Position numbers and translations under genes: made by a program
Notes under the pieces: model-generated
The model's database searches: none
The model's input: the letters and a program-made list of their open reading frames with translations, nothing else
Told to the model about the DNA's origin: nothing
Part shown: one piece after another, positions 34,235 to 42,784 of the stretch
How positions within the stretch are numbered: the first letter of the stretch is position 1
Layout: each line of letters starts with the position of its first letter
From: an uncultured SAR86 cluster bacterium
GTDB lineage: Bacteria; Pseudomonadota; Gammaproteobacteria; Magnimaribacterales; D2472
Length of the DNA: 56,159 nucleotides
Direction: 5' to 3'
Assembly: GCA_902557575.1 (NCBI GenBank)
Contig: CACEAR010000006.1
Span: forward strand, 1 to 56,159

Positions 34235-34684
34235 TTATTTTTTACCTAAAATTCTTTTAGGTGATTTAATTTCAATTTTTTTAGGTTTTCTCTCATCTGG
34301 AATTATTTTCTCTAAATATAGAGTAAGAAGTCCATTGATAAGTTCAGCACCTTTTACAACTACATCATCAGATAATGTAAATTGTTGTTGAAATGCTCTT
34401 TGAGCAATCCCCTGATAAACAAGATCATTGCTGCCGTTAACTACTTGAGTATTTGGTCCTGCATATGATATTGAAAGGATTCCATCAGCTAGCTCTATAT
34501 CCAAATCTTCTTTGGAAAGACCTGCAACAGCAACTTCTACAAAAATATCATTACCATCACGCCTAATATTGTAGGGTGGATAAGATGATCTTGAGGAAGA
34601 TTCTGATAGAGTTTGAAGTCTATCAAAAAGGGATTCAAATCCTAGAACTCTAGTTGAGAAAAATGGATCAGTAAAATTTAACAT
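34235..34684 (-). CDS. ibpA: Small heat shock protein Hsp20 (IbpA family)
   Basis: Hsp20 binds unfolding proteins in oligomers and holds them for refolding by DnaK and ClpB. The 149-residue protein has a short N-terminal arm (DPFFSTRVLGFESLFDRL), the alpha-crystallin domain from about 38 (YNIRRDGNDIFVEVAVAGLSKEDLDIEL, GIAQRAFQQQFTL) and the conserved G-L-L-x-L motif (NGLLTLYLEK), then a C-terminal Lys-rich tail; the usual IxI motif is replaced by IEIKSPKRIL. AAGGAGGA is an excellent ribosome site but lies in a potential hairpin, which suggests heat-dependent translation. Confidence 0.93.
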   Translation of the reverse strand: MLNFTDPFFSTRVLGFESLFDRLQTLSESSSRSSYPPYNIRRDGNDIFVEVAVAGLSKEDLDIELADGILSISYAGPNTQVVNGSNDLVYQGIAQRAFQQQFTLSDDVVVKGAELINGLLTLYLEKIIPDERKPKKIEIKSPKRILGKK

Positions 34685-34686
34685 AA

Positions 34687-34729
34687 TAGTCCTCCTTAGC
34701 GACTAATAAGCATCCTATAAGGCATGCTT
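34687..34729 (-). promoter_or_regulatory. Candidate RNA thermometer in the hsp20 5' leader
   Basis: Two hairpins stand in tandem just before the hsp20 start. The first (34729-34708) pairs AAGCAT with ATGCTT and has an inner CCT/AGG. The second (34705-34687) pairs TAGTC with GACTA around a 9-base loop that holds the AGGAG of the ribosome site. UCGCU lies directly 5' of that site, as in ROSE elements. Function is inferred. Confidence 0.42.
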
Positions 34730-34773
34730 GGTTATTATTATGTAAGCCCTTATGGCGCCTACACATCTTTTTT

Positions 34774-34798
34774 ATGGTTTAAAATGAAAAATTCAATG
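34774..34798 (-). promoter_or_regulatory. Possible heat-shock (sigma-32-like) promoter of hsp20
   Basis: On the minus strand CATTGAA (34798-34792) and CCAT (34777-34774) are separated by 14 bases, the spacing of sigma-32 promoters (CTTGAAA and CCCCAT). Matches are partial. Confidence 0.33.
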
Positions 34799-34881
34799 GA
34801 AAATACAGATTTTTATTACAAAACTTCAAGAAAAAACTACAATAAATGGAACTAAATTAATATTTTCTTATCTATATAAAT

Positions 34882-35304
34882 ATGAACAATAAATACAAAC
34901 TAATTAAGCTTTTACTAGTGCTTCCATTATTTCTTAGCCTCAACTCATTCACAAACAGTGATTCAATTGAAGTGGGTCAAGTATGGAAATTAAATGTTAG
35001 AAGCAGTGCATCTATGAATGGTTCTGGTGAAGTACTATATCAAATTGCTTCAGACGCGTATCACACTCACAGGGCTAGAATATTTGATGATTGGGATGTT
35101 TTTTCAGTAGTTGATTCTAGAGATCTTGTTAGACTGAGAAAAGGATATGAAATTGAGGTTACAGAAAAACTTTATTCTAATGAAGTCCTCAAAGTAAAGC
35201 TTCTCGATGGAAGATATAAGGGCAGATTTTACTATGCGATAGCAGACGACTTAACTAAAAAGTATTTATTAGAAGAAAAGGAGGAAGAAAATGAAGATTC
35301 TTAA
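34882..35304 (+). CDS. Exported protein of unknown function
   Basis: This 140-residue protein has a signal peptide (KLIKLLLVLPLFLSLNSF) followed by an all-beta domain with SH3-like strands (VGQVWKLNVRSSASMN, RKGYEIEVTEKLYSNEVLKVKLLDGRYKGRFYY), a common pattern for exported cell-envelope proteins. It ends in an acidic tail (EEKEEENEDS). No named family is recognised. The downstream lipoprotein gene begins 14 bases before its stop, so the two are an operon and may work together at the envelope. Confidence 0.78.
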   Translation: MNNKYKLIKLLLVLPLFLSLNSFTNSDSIEVGQVWKLNVRSSASMNGSGEVLYQIASDAYHTHRARIFDDWDVFSVVDSRDLVRLRKGYEIEVTEKLYSNEVLKVKLLDGRYKGRFYYAIADDLTKKYLLEEKEEENEDS

Positions 35305-35752
35305 AAGCATTAACTTAATATTTATTCTTATTATTGGGACTGCTTGCTCCATGGCAGACTACAAACCTGAATCAATTTCAAAATTTCAGGCTGGTGAGAT
35401 TGAGACAGTTCTTTTGGGAACAATTCTTCAATTAGAGTCAGTGGTTATTGAAGGAAATAGAGATCTTGGTGCAGCTGCTGGAGCTGCTGTAGGAGGCGAT
35501 TTAGGATCTGATAATGACAAAGCACCTGTTGCCGCAGGCGTTATTGGTGCTCTCATTGGTTCAGCTGTAGGCGCAGAAATAGGCTCTAAGGTTAACGAGA
35601 AAAGAGCTGTCGAGTTAACAATACAATTAGACAATGAAAAGATTATATCTATTGTTCAGGAAGTATCAGACAAATATAGTTTTTTTGAAGGACAAAGAGT
35701 CAAAGTAGTTAAATCAAACTATAGAAGCAGAGTTCAGCCATTCAATAATTAA
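35291..35752 (+). CDS. Glycine-zipper outer-membrane lipoprotein (SlyB-like)
   Basis: This 153-residue lipoprotein has a lipobox (IIGTAC, Cys 19), a beta region (FQAGEIETVLLGTIL), a glycine-zipper pair (GAAAGAAVGGDLG, then GVIGALIGSAVGAEIGSKV at about 80-98) and a beta C-terminus with a hydrophobic strand (RVQPF). This is the layout of the 17-kDa surface antigen and SlyB family, which sit in the outer membrane with a helical hairpin formed by the zipper. Its stop and the recX start share a base (TAATG), so recX is coupled to it. Confidence 0.85.
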   Translation: MKILKSINLIFILIIGTACSMADYKPESISKFQAGEIETVLLGTILQLESVVIEGNRDLGAAAGAAVGGDLGSDNDKAPVAAGVIGALIGSAVGAEIGSKVNEKRAVELTIQLDNEKIISIVQEVSDKYSFFEGQRVKVVKSNYRSRVQPFNN

Positions 35753-36183
35753 TGGCGTCAGCCGAAATTTATAATAAAGCTCTGGATCTCTTATCAAGAA
35801 GAGAGCACTCTCGTAAGGAGCTTTATCTAAAATTAACTAAGCGTTTTGAATCAAAAGAAGATATCAATTTAAATTTGGATAGATTGGTGGAGAAGAATCT
35901 TTTAAGCGATTCTCGCTTTACAGAGGAATACGTTCAGGCAAGAAGAAAAAAAGGCTTTGGTCCAATTAAGATCTCAGCAGAGCTAGAGAAAAGGGGTGTA
36001 AATGAGTCGCTTATTTCTAATGAGATTGATAAGTTTGACGACTGGGAAGATTTGGCTGAATTATCTTTTAAAAAAAGATTCCCAGATGGGGTAAGTAAAG
36101 ACTTTCAGAAGCTTCAAAAACAAAAAAACTTTTTATCAAACAAAGGGTTTACTTTTTATCAAATTGAATCAGTTTTAGACTAG
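35752..36183 (+). CDS. recX: Regulatory protein RecX
   Basis: RecX restrains RecA filaments. The 143-residue protein shows the family's three-helix repeats: the first (ALDLLSRREHSRKELYLKLTKRF), then LVEKNLLSDSRFTEEYVQARRKKGFGPIKISAELEKRGV, then a third, where FQKLQKQKNFLSNKGFTFYQIESVLD closes the last repeat. The length is typical. There is no recA next to it, which is common in streamlined genomes where recX has separated. It is coupled to the lipoprotein upstream and ends 22 bases before dnaX. Confidence 0.93.
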   Translation: MASAEIYNKALDLLSRREHSRKELYLKLTKRFESKEDINLNLDRLVEKNLLSDSRFTEEYVQARRKKGFGPIKISAELEKRGVNESLISNEIDKFDDWEDLAELSFKKRFPDGVSKDFQKLQKQKNFLSNKGFTFYQIESVLD

Positions 36184-36205
36184 TACATGTTATTATTTGG
36201 TACTT

Positions 36206-37768
36206 ATGTCTTATCAAGTTCTTGCAAGAAAATATAGACCCAATTCTTTTGATGAAGTCATTGGTCAGGACCATATTGTCCAAGTAATTAAGAACAGTAT
36301 TGAGCAAGAAAGAGTGCACCAAGCTTTCCTTTTTAGCGGAACTAGGGGGGTTGGCAAGACAACAATTGCAAGACTTCTAGCTAAGTGTCTAAACTGTATG
36401 TCATCTGATTCTCCAACTTCACAGCCGTGTAATAAATGTGAATCATCTGTATCTATTCAAGAAGGAAAAAGTATTGATTTCCTCGAGATAGATGCAGCTT
36501 CAAGAACTGGAGTAGAGCATATGAGAGAACTTCTCTCATCTGTTCATACATCTCCGAGCGTTTCCAGATTTAAGATCTTTTTAATCGATGAGGTTCATAT
36601 GTTATCAAAGGGCAGTTTTAATGCTCTTTTAAAAACATTGGAGGAGCCTCCAAGTCATGTCATTTTTTTAATGGCTACGACGGATCCTGAAAAAGTTCCA
36701 AAAACAGTAATTTCTAGATGCCTTCAACTAAATCTTAAAACTGTTTCTAGAGATGAGCTTCAAGAACATTTCAAAAAGATTTGTGAAAAAGAAGGAATCA
36801 AATCAGACGATGAGTCTTTATCTTTAGTTGCAAAGTCCGCTGAAGGATCTGTTAGAGATGGCTTAACTCTGCTTGATCAGGCTATTGCTCATGGCAATGG
36901 GAAGCTAGTTGCTGATGATGTAAAAAAACTTTTAGGTACGATTGATGATAGCTTGATTCATGAGTTACTGGACTCTATAACTGATGGAAGAAAGGAAGAT
37001 GCATTTAAAACATTAAATGATATTGAAAAACTCAACCCGGATTATGAAGCTCTTTTAAAAGATTTAATTTCAAATATTCATGAAGTTTCTTTGCATCAAG
37101 TTCTTGAAGACTCAAGTAAAGAACCCATTGTCAACATAGCATCTAAAATGGATGAACAGTATTGCCAGCTTATATATGAAATTGGCCTCAATTCTTTCCA
37201 AAAGATTCACACTCATCCATCACCAAGAGAAGCAGTAGAGATGTGTCTATTGAGAATGTTAGCCTTTCAACCTGTTCAAAACATGAATACAGGCGAACCC
37301 AAAACTCAAAAAAAAAAGACTAATAAAGCCCAAATAAAGACTGTAAAAAAAGAAAAACCTCAAATAGATGAAGAAGTTGCACAAGAGAGTCATGGAATAA
37401 ACTCATCATCCTGGCCTGCTTTATTTAACGATATGCAACTATCATCCTTTGCTAAGAATTATTTTGGAAATCTTTCATTTGCAAGACTTAACGACCAAAA
37501 GATATTCTTATGCGGATCAAAAGATCAGCTTGATATTCCTGAAAAAATTGTTAGTGAGTTTGAAGAAAAAATTAAAGATAAATTTGGTAACATTGAAATT
37601 GGCCTTGAAGAGGGCATTTCCTCTTCTTCACCAAATAAAATTAATGAAGAAAATAAAATTAAAGATATTGAAAACACAAAAAAAGAACTCTCAAGTGATT
37701 CTGAAATTAAAGACTTTTTAGATGAGTTTGATGGCGAAATTGAGATTGTAACTAAAATAAAGAATTAG
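36206..37768 (+). CDS. dnaX: DNA polymerase III tau/gamma subunit DnaX
   Basis: DnaX is the clamp-loader ATPase that organises the replicative polymerase. The 520-residue tau form starts MSYQVLARKYRP. It has Walker A GTRGVGKTT near 46-54, four zinc-binding Cys (CLNC, then PCNKC), Walker B LIDEVHML and sensor 1 ATTDPEKVP, then the AAA+ lid, domain III, and a C-terminal tau extension. The ATG at 36206 is chosen over an in-frame TTG at 36197, as the family starts here. At 37308-37318 a run of ten A then G, in frame for A AAA AAG, is followed in the -1 frame by GAC TAA TAA, so slippage would make a 372-residue gamma form. The usual ybaB gene between dnaX and recR is absent. Confidence 0.97.
   Translation: MSYQVLARKYRPNSFDEVIGQDHIVQVIKNSIEQERVHQAFLFSGTRGVGKTTIARLLAKCLNCMSSDSPTSQPCNKCESSVSIQEGKSIDFLEIDAASRTGVEHMRELLSSVHTSPSVSRFKIFLIDEVHMLSKGSFNALLKTLEEPPSHVIFLMATTDPEKVPKTVISRCLQLNLKTVSRDELQEHFKKICEKEGIKSDDESLSLVAKSAEGSVRDGLTLLDQAIAHGNGKLVADDVKKLLGTIDDSLIHELLDSITDGRKEDAFKTLNDIEKLNPDYEALLKDLISNIHEVSLHQVLEDSSKEPIVNIASKMDEQYCQLIYEIGLNSFQKIHTHPSPREAVEMCLLRMLAFQPVQNMNTGEPKTQKKKTNKAQIKTVKKEKPQIDEEVAQESHGINSSSWPALFNDMQLSSFAKNYFGNLSFARLNDQKIFLCGSKDQLDIPEKIVSEFEEKIKDKFGNIEIGLEEGISSSSPNKINEENKIKDIENTKKELSSDSEIKDFLDEFDGEIEIVTKIKN
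37308..37318 (+). other. dnaX slip site (A10-G) for the gamma-form product
   Basis: The zero frame here reads CAA AAA AAA AAG ACT. A -1 slip reads AAA GAC TAA TAA, so translation ends after Asp372. The heptamer A AAA AAG and the single residue before the stop parallel E. coli dnaX. No strong downstream stem-loop is seen, and the upstream AGG (37290-37292) is a weak match to an internal ribosome site. Confidence 0.65.
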
Positions 37769-37770
37769 AA

Positions 37771-38367
37771 ATGAGCTCGGATTTATTAGATAAATTAATT
37801 AAAGCATTAACAGTTCTCCCTGGAGTTGGAAAAAAATCTGCGCAAAGAATGGCTTTATATCTATTGGACAAAAATAAAAGTGGTGCCAGGGAGATTGCTA
37901 ACTCTCTTAATGACGCGCTCGATAATATTCAAAGATGTAAGTCGTGCAGAATGCTAACAACAAATGATCTATGTCATGTCTGTCAGGACGAAACAAGAGA
38001 TTCACTATCTATTTGTGTGGTTGAAAGCCCATCAGATCTTTTGGCAATAGAATCTACTGGAGGGTATAAAGGAAAATACTTTGTCTTAATGGGAAGACTC
38101 TCACCCCTTGATAACTTAGGACCAGATGATCTAGGAATTCCTCAACTTTTAGAAAGGATTGATAAAGAAAATATGAAAGAAATAATTCTTGCACTCAGCT
38201 CTACTGTTGAGGGTGATGCAACTGCAATATTTATCAAGGATCATGTTGAGAATATTAAGGTTTCAAGAATTTCCTATGGTATTCCAATCGGAGGAGAGTT
38301 AGAGTATGTTGATAGCAATACAATAGCTAGATCAATAATTGGAAGGGTTGAAATAAATGACGATTAA
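37771..38367 (+). CDS. recR: Recombination protein RecR
   Basis: RecR loads RecA at gaps with RecF and RecO. The 198-residue protein has the helix-hairpin-helix ([17 protein letters not shown]), a four-Cys zinc finger ([16 protein letters not shown]), a Toprim domain ([15 protein letters not shown], then LGPDDLGIP) and the C-terminal Walker-like block ([16 protein letters not shown]). It starts 2 bases after the dnaX stop; in most gammaproteobacteria ybaB lies between. Length is the family norm. Identification is firm. Confidence 0.97.
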   Translation: MSSDLLDKLIKALTVLPGVGKKSAQRMALYLLDKNKSGAREIANSLNDALDNIQRCKSCRMLTTNDLCHVCQDETRDSLSICVVESPSDLLAIESTGGYKGKYFVLMGRLSPLDNLGPDDLGIPQLLERIDKENMKEIILALSSTVEGDATAIFIKDHVENIKVSRISYGIPIGGELEYVDSNTIARSIIGRVEINDD

Positions 38368-38926
38368 ATCAGACAAGTGGATAAGAAAGATGGCAGTTGA
38401 ACATGGCATGATTGAACCATTTCAAGAGGATCAAATAAGGTATTCTGATGACGATTCAAGACTTATATCATATGGCCTCTCTAGCTATGGGTATGACGTT
38501 AGGTGCGCAAATGAATTTAAAGTATTTACTAACATTCATTCTGCGATAGTTGACCCAAAATCTTTTGATGAAAAAAGCTTTGTAGATATTAACTCAGATG
38601 TATGTGTAATACCTCCTAACTCTTTTGCTCTAGCAAGAACAGTAGAGTATTTCAGGATACCCAGAGATGTTCTAACTATCTGTCTCGGTAAATCAACTTA
38701 TGCAAGATGTGGAATTATAGTAAACGTTACTCCTCTTGAGCCTGAATGGGAAGGCCATGTCACCCTCGAGTTTTCAAATACAAGCAATTTGCCAGCGAAA
38801 ATATATGCAGGTGAGGGCGTAGCCCAAATGATATTCCACCAATCAGATGAGCAATGCGAGGTAAGTTATAAGGATAGAGATGGAAAATATCAGGGCCAAA
38901 CCGGGGTTACGCTACCCAAAACTTAG
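38357..38926 (+). CDS. dcd: dCTP deaminase
   Basis: Dcd converts dCTP to dUTP, the main route to dTTP precursors in many bacteria. The 189-residue protein has [13 protein letters not shown], the central block [35 protein letters not shown], and [36 protein letters not shown], where the Glu in EGHVTLE is the catalytic proton shuttle. It starts 11 bases inside the recR end and has the full family length. The convergent DUF3108 gene overlaps the last 15 bases. Confidence 0.97.
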   Translation: MTIKSDKWIRKMAVEHGMIEPFQEDQIRYSDDDSRLISYGLSSYGYDVRCANEFKVFTNIHSAIVDPKSFDEKSFVDINSDVCVIPPNSFALARTVEYFRIPRDVLTICLGKSTYARCGIIVNVTPLEPEWEGHVTLEFSNTSNLPAKIYAGEGVAQMIFHQSDEQCEVSYKDRDGKYQGQTGVTLPKT

Positions 38927-39613
38927 TATTTTTTCAGCCTCGATTGAAATCATTCTCTCTTTTCTGTCATCCTCAACTTTAATTAAAATAAAATCTAAGG
39001 TTTTTGCAACGTAGTAAAGAGTTTTTCTATTATTTGTTGTTCTTTCAAGAACAATACAAGGATATTTTGTATCCTTAATCTCAAGAACTTCCTCTCCTAC
39101 AACTGAGTAAGAACTTTTATAAATTAGTCCCTCATCAAGCTTTATTAAATTTATTTCGAAATTTGTAAGGCCTTTCTTAACATTCTCTCTAATTTGGAAG
39201 CCACTTGAAATAGGATCAAGCGGTGTTGATTCACCTAAAAAATCTATGACCCAATTTACATCTCCACTTGATGCAATTTTTTGGTTTTTAAAATCATATT
39301 CAATAGTCTGCTTCAATACTCCCCTTAAGGGGACTTTAATTTTTTGAGAGTAATATTTAGGAAAGACCTTTGAATTAAGATACTTAAACTCTGCTTCTTG
39401 ATTGAGCTCTGCATTGAGCATTCTATTCTTGCCAGTGAAAATAATATGGTATGAATCATTACCTTTGCTCGTTAGCTCTTTAATTCCGTCAAGTGAAATT
39501 ACGTTCTTTATCTTAAACCTAATCTTGTATTCGTAAATGTTTTCTTCTGCTGAAAGAAAAGTGACTAAGCTAATAAATATGATTGAAAGAAAATATTTAT
39601 TTAAATTTTTCAT
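38912..39613 (-). CDS. DUF3108 family exported protein
   Basis: This 233-residue protein has a signal peptide ([16 protein letters not shown]) and a beta-rich body typical of DUF3108: [18 protein letters not shown], then [17 protein letters not shown], then [27 protein letters not shown] and a C-terminal [18 protein letters not shown]3108 proteins are periplasmic and uncharacterised. The ATG at 39613 is chosen because it begins the signal peptide. It overlaps the purN stop by 17 bases. Its place after purM-purN matches the order in Pseudomonas. Confidence 0.88.
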   Translation of the reverse strand: MKNLNKYFLSIIFISLVTFLSAEENIYEYKIRFKIKNVISLDGIKELTSKGNDSYHIIFTGKNRMLNAELNQEAEFKYLNSKVFPKYYSQKIKVPLRGVLKQTIEYDFKNQKIASSGDVNWVIDFLGESTPLDPISSGFQIRENVKKGLTNFEINLIKLDEGLIYKSSYSVVGEEVLEIKDTKYPCIVLERTTNNRKTLYYVAKTLDFILIKVEDDRKERMISIEAEKILSFG

Positions 39614-40202
39614 AGATAACTTTCTCTGTATTAATTGTTTCATCAGCAAACATTGAGACTACCATCGGAAGCATAACATGTTCTATTGCATGAATTCTTG
39701 TTTTAAGTTCTTCCAGTGTTTCATCGGCGTTTACAGATATTTCTCCTTGAGCAATAATTTGACCACCATCTAAAACTTCATTTACAAAGTGGATTGTCAC
39801 GCCATGTTTTAAATCCCCATTCTCTATAACTGCATTATGAGTATCCAGACCGGGATATTTTGGCAATAAAGACGGGTGTATATTGATAATCCTATTTTTG
39901 AAGGCCTCGATCATAACAGGAGTAAGTATTCTCATAAATCCTGCAAGAACAACCAGATCAGGATTACAATCTTCTAATTCTTCTACAAGAGCTCTGTCGA
40001 AATCTTCTCTAGTCTCAAATCTATTGTTATCGATGATCTTGTAATCTATAGAATGATTTTTTGCTCTTTGAATACCATATGCATCTGGATTATTGCTAAT
40101 GATCATATCAATTGACCCATTAATGACATTCTTTTTGCAAGCATCAATGAGAGCTTCAAGATTTGATCCATTTCCTGAGATTAAAACAGCTATCTTAAAC
40201 AT
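39597..40202 (-). CDS. purN: Phosphoribosylglycinamide formyltransferase PurN
   Basis: PurN formylates GAR using 10-formyl-THF in purine synthesis. The 201-residue protein has the phosphate loop LISGNGSNLEALID, the catalytic NIHPSLLPKYPG with Asn and His near residue 107, and the catalytic Asp in VLDGGQIIAQ near 144. It shares one base (TAATG) with the upstream purM, so the two steps are made together. Full length and complete. Confidence 0.97.
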   Translation of the reverse strand: MFKIAVLISGNGSNLEALIDACKKNVINGSIDMIISNNPDAYGIQRAKNHSIDYKIIDNNRFETREDFDRALVEELEDCNPDLVVLAGFMRILTPVMIEAFKNRIINIHPSLLPKYPGLDTHNAVIENGDLKHGVTIHFVNEVLDGGQIIAQGEISVNADETLEELKTRIHAIEHVMLPMVVSMFADETINTEKVIYEKFK

Positions 40203-41215
40203 TAAAGAAAAGTTATTTCTGATGAAGATTTATTTACAACTTTTCCAATCATGAAGCCTTTAAATTTATGCTTGGAAAGTACTTTCATGGCGGTATCGAA
40301 ATCCTTTGGCTCAATAACTAAAGTCATGCCAATTCCACAATTAAATATTCTCAACATATCTCTTATTTGGATCTTTCCTAATTTTTGAAGAGTTGAAAAG
40401 AGCACCGGCATTTTCCAGTTACTCAAATATATTTCAGATGATAGGGTATTAGGAATTGATCTGGGAATATTTTCTGTTAGACCGCCCCCAGTAATGTTCG
40501 CAATTGACTTAACTTTAACTTTTTTTACCAAATCTAAAATTACATTTGTATATAAATGAGTAGGCTTCAAAGCAAGCTTAATTAATTTCATTTTTTCACT
40601 CTTACTTAATTTTGATTCCTTAATTAATTTATTGATTAATGAGTAACCATTAGAATGAGCTCCGCTAGATTCAATACCGATTATGATGTTATTTTTTCTA
40701 ACTTTTGAAGGATCAATGATTAGTTTTTTTTCAACAATGCCAACTGAAAATCCAGCTAAATCAAAATTTTTGCCGATATAATGGTTTGGCATTTCAGCAG
40801 TCTCACCACCAATTAGTGAACAATTAGTTTTTTTACATGCTTTAGCAATGCTCTTTATAACTGTTGCTGTTTCTGCAACATTGAGTTTTGAGGAAGCAAA
40901 ATAATCAAGAAAAAATAGTGGATGTGCTCCAGAAGTAACCATATCATTTACACACATTGCAACTAAGTCTTGCCCAATAGTTCCCAATGAAGAATTCTTT
41001 TGGGCTAGGGCGACTTTAGTGCCCACTCCATCTGTGCAAGCAACAAGAACTGGGTTTTTAAAACCTTTTGGAAGAGAATAAAAACCTGAAAAGCTTCCAA
41101 TCCCGCCCAATACGTTTTTATCGAAAGTACTAGCTACATCTTTTCTAATTTTATCTACTAAATCATTTCCTGCTTTTATATCAACGCCAGCTTTCTTATA
41201 GGGATCGTTTTTCAT
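40202..41215 (-). CDS. purM: Phosphoribosylformylglycinamidine cyclo-ligase PurM
   Basis: PurM closes the imidazole ring of AIR using ATP. The 337-residue protein starts YKKAGVDIKAGNDLVDKI and has GIGSFSGFYSLP, the ATP loop TDGVGTKVALAQ, DLVAMCVNDM, the GGETAEMPN block and ESSGAHSNGYSL, then a C-terminal ITGGGLTENIPR. All the usual motifs are present. It is first in the purM-purN-DUF3108 transcript and lies 28 bp from the divergent DUF2066 gene, so the promoters must lie within or between the starts. No PurR box was seen. Confidence 0.97.
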   Translation of the reverse strand: MKNDPYKKAGVDIKAGNDLVDKIRKDVASTFDKNVLGGIGSFSGFYSLPKGFKNPVLVACTDGVGTKVALAQKNSSLGTIGQDLVAMCVNDMVTSGAHPLFFLDYFASSKLNVAETATVIKSIAKACKKTNCSLIGGETAEMPNHYIGKNFDLAGFSVGIVEKKLIIDPSKVRKNNIIIGIESSGAHSNGYSLINKLIKESKLSKSEKMKLIKLALKPTHLYTNVILDLVKKVKVKSIANITGGGLTENIPRSIPNTLSSEIYLSNWKMPVLFSTLQKLGKIQIRDMLRIFNCGIGMTLVIEPKDFDTAMKVLSKHKFKGFMIGKVVNKSSSEITFL

Positions 41216-41243
41216 TATTGCTCTAGTACCTTAAAATAAATAT

Positions 41244-42239
41244 ATGAAGATGGTCATTCTAAAAAGTGTTTTCCTACTCATTATCTTTTCTAATCATATT
41301 TTTGCAAAGGATTTTGATGATCTTTTTAAAATTAGTATAGAAATTAAGAATGAGAACATAGAAAATTCCATTGATCGTGCATTTAATGACCTTGTTTTTA
41401 GACTCATAGGTTATGAGGATCTTGAAAAAGCAAAAATTATTAAAGGTAACTTTAACTCAAAAGATTTTCTCACTAGATATACTGTTGTAAGAAATATTGA
41501 TAGTAACTTTCTTCAAGCTTCATTTGAAGAGGACATTGTAATGAGTCAATTTATTGAAAATGGTATTAATTTTATTGGAAGAAATAGACCTATTATTTTT
41601 TTAGACATCCAAATTGATAATGGCTTCGATAAACCCTTCAAAATAGAGTCAATACCTTATGAAACAAGACTAGAATCATCAATAAAAAGAATTTTTGATG
41701 ATATTTCAAAAAAACGTGGACTTTTTTTTGAATTTCCTCAAAACACAATAAACTTAGATAATAAAAATTACTTTTTTGAGAACGCGAATGACAATGAGTT
41801 CGATCAATATAAGTATGATTATCTTGAATCATTAATTATTTCAAGATCAGGAATCAATAATTGGTCAATTAGTTACAAAGACCAGATATCATTTTTTGAA
41901 AATATTGATGACGTCACTGAAAGGATTAGATTTTTATTTCAGAATTTATCTATTGATTACTTAGGTGACTTTATTTTGGATAACTCAGAAAGGAGGTTGA
42001 TGATGAAGGTTACTAAAGTTTCTTCAGCTGAACATTTAGATAATCTTTTAGATGCTCTAGATAAAATGATTTCTATTAAAGAATACTCAATTAAATCATT
42101 TCAACAGAACGAAGTATCCTTTTCTTTAACAATTTTTGGTACGGAAGATCAATTCAAGAAATCTGTTCAAACACATAAAGATTTCTCAATCGAAAACACT
42201 GCGACAGAACTAATTCAGGCATCACTAAATTCTATATGA
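41244..42239 (+). CDS. DUF2066 domain-containing exported protein
   Basis: This 331-residue protein has a signal peptide (SVFLLIIFSNHIFA) and the DUF2066 region (NSIDRAFNDLVFRLIGYEDL, then FLTRYTVVRNIDSNFLQASFEEDIV). The rest is unassigned but has regular alpha/beta structure, with RPIIFLDIQID in the middle. The family is conserved next to purM and hda in gammaproteobacteria and is of unknown function. Its stop overlaps the next start by 4 bases, so it heads the DUF2066-pgsA-like-hda operon. Confidence 0.88.
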   Translation: MKMVILKSVFLLIIFSNHIFAKDFDDLFKISIEIKNENIENSIDRAFNDLVFRLIGYEDLEKAKIIKGNFNSKDFLTRYTVVRNIDSNFLQASFEEDIVMSQFIENGINFIGRNRPIIFLDIQIDNGFDKPFKIESIPYETRLESSIKRIFDDISKKRGLFFEFPQNTINLDNKNYFFENANDNEFDQYKYDYLESLIISRSGINNWSISYKDQISFFENIDDVTERIRFLFQNLSIDYLGDFILDNSERRLMMKVTKVSSAEHLDNLLDALDKMISIKEYSIKSFQQNEVSFSLTIFGTEDQFKKSVQTHKDFSIENTATELIQASLNSI

Positions 42240-42784
42240 AGCATTATTTAAGATTTATACCTAACCTTATTTCTTTAGTAAGAATATCTTTAGTCATTCC
42301 AACAGTTCTTAATCTTCTTGCTGGGAAATATGTTTTTGCATTGATTTTATTTGCCATTGCATCAATTTCAGATGCCATCGATGGTTTCCTGGCAAGATTT
42401 TTTAAATGGCAAACAGATTTAGGAAAAATCTTGGACCCAGTTGCTGATAAGCTTCTTATGATTGGCTCAATAACTGCACTTTGGTTGAATCAAATTGTTC
42501 CTCTATCAGTTTTTGTAATTTTTGTTCTCAGAGATCTGCTTATTCTTCTTGGCGCAGCATTCGAGATGTCAATTACGGAAAAAACTCCATCTCCAAATTT
42601 AATTGGGAAGATAACAACAACTTCTCAAATAATCTATATTTTAGGTTTGATAATCTTTGAAATCTTCAATGTAGATATAAATCCCATGATTTTCCATATT
42701 TTAATAGGCTTTATTACATTATTTAGCCTTATAAGTTATTTTAGATGGTGGCTTAATAATAATTTCATAAAACAAAATGTCTAA
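42236..42784 (+). CDS. pgsA: CDP-alcohol phosphatidyltransferase (PgsA-like)
   Basis: This 182-residue membrane enzyme joins CDP-diacylglycerol to an alcohol, most likely glycerol-3-phosphate to give phosphatidylglycerol phosphate. The family motif is exact: DAIDGFLAR, eight residues, G, then DPVAD, i.e. D-x2-DG-x2-AR-x8-G-x3-D-x3-D near residues 45-71. About five to six TM helices surround it. It lies in the operon with DUF2066 and hda, overlapping both. The alcohol substrate is inferred; other CDP-alcohol enzymes share the motif. Confidence 0.9.
   Translation: MKHYLRFIPNLISLVRISLVIPTVLNLLAGKYVFALILFAIASISDAIDGFLARFFKWQTDLGKILDPVADKLLMIGSITALWLNQIVPLSVFVIFVLRDLLILLGAAFEMSITEKTPSPNLIGKITTTSQIIYILGLIIFEIFNVDINPMIFHILIGFITLFSLISYFRWWLNNNFIKQNV

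Noticed and set aside
35428-35634. 68-codon minus-strand frame opposite the glycine-zipper gene
   Set aside because: It is a low-complexity shadow of the Gly/Ala-rich codons on the other strand and has no ribosome site.
37308-37318. A10 run in dnaX as a sequencing error or pseudogene mark
   Set aside because: The zero frame is open through the run and the C-terminal part is normal, so the run need not be wrong.
41216-41243. PurR-type operator or riboswitch between purM and DUF2066
   Set aside because: Only 28 bases lie between the starts, with no purine-box palindrome or stable RNA fold.
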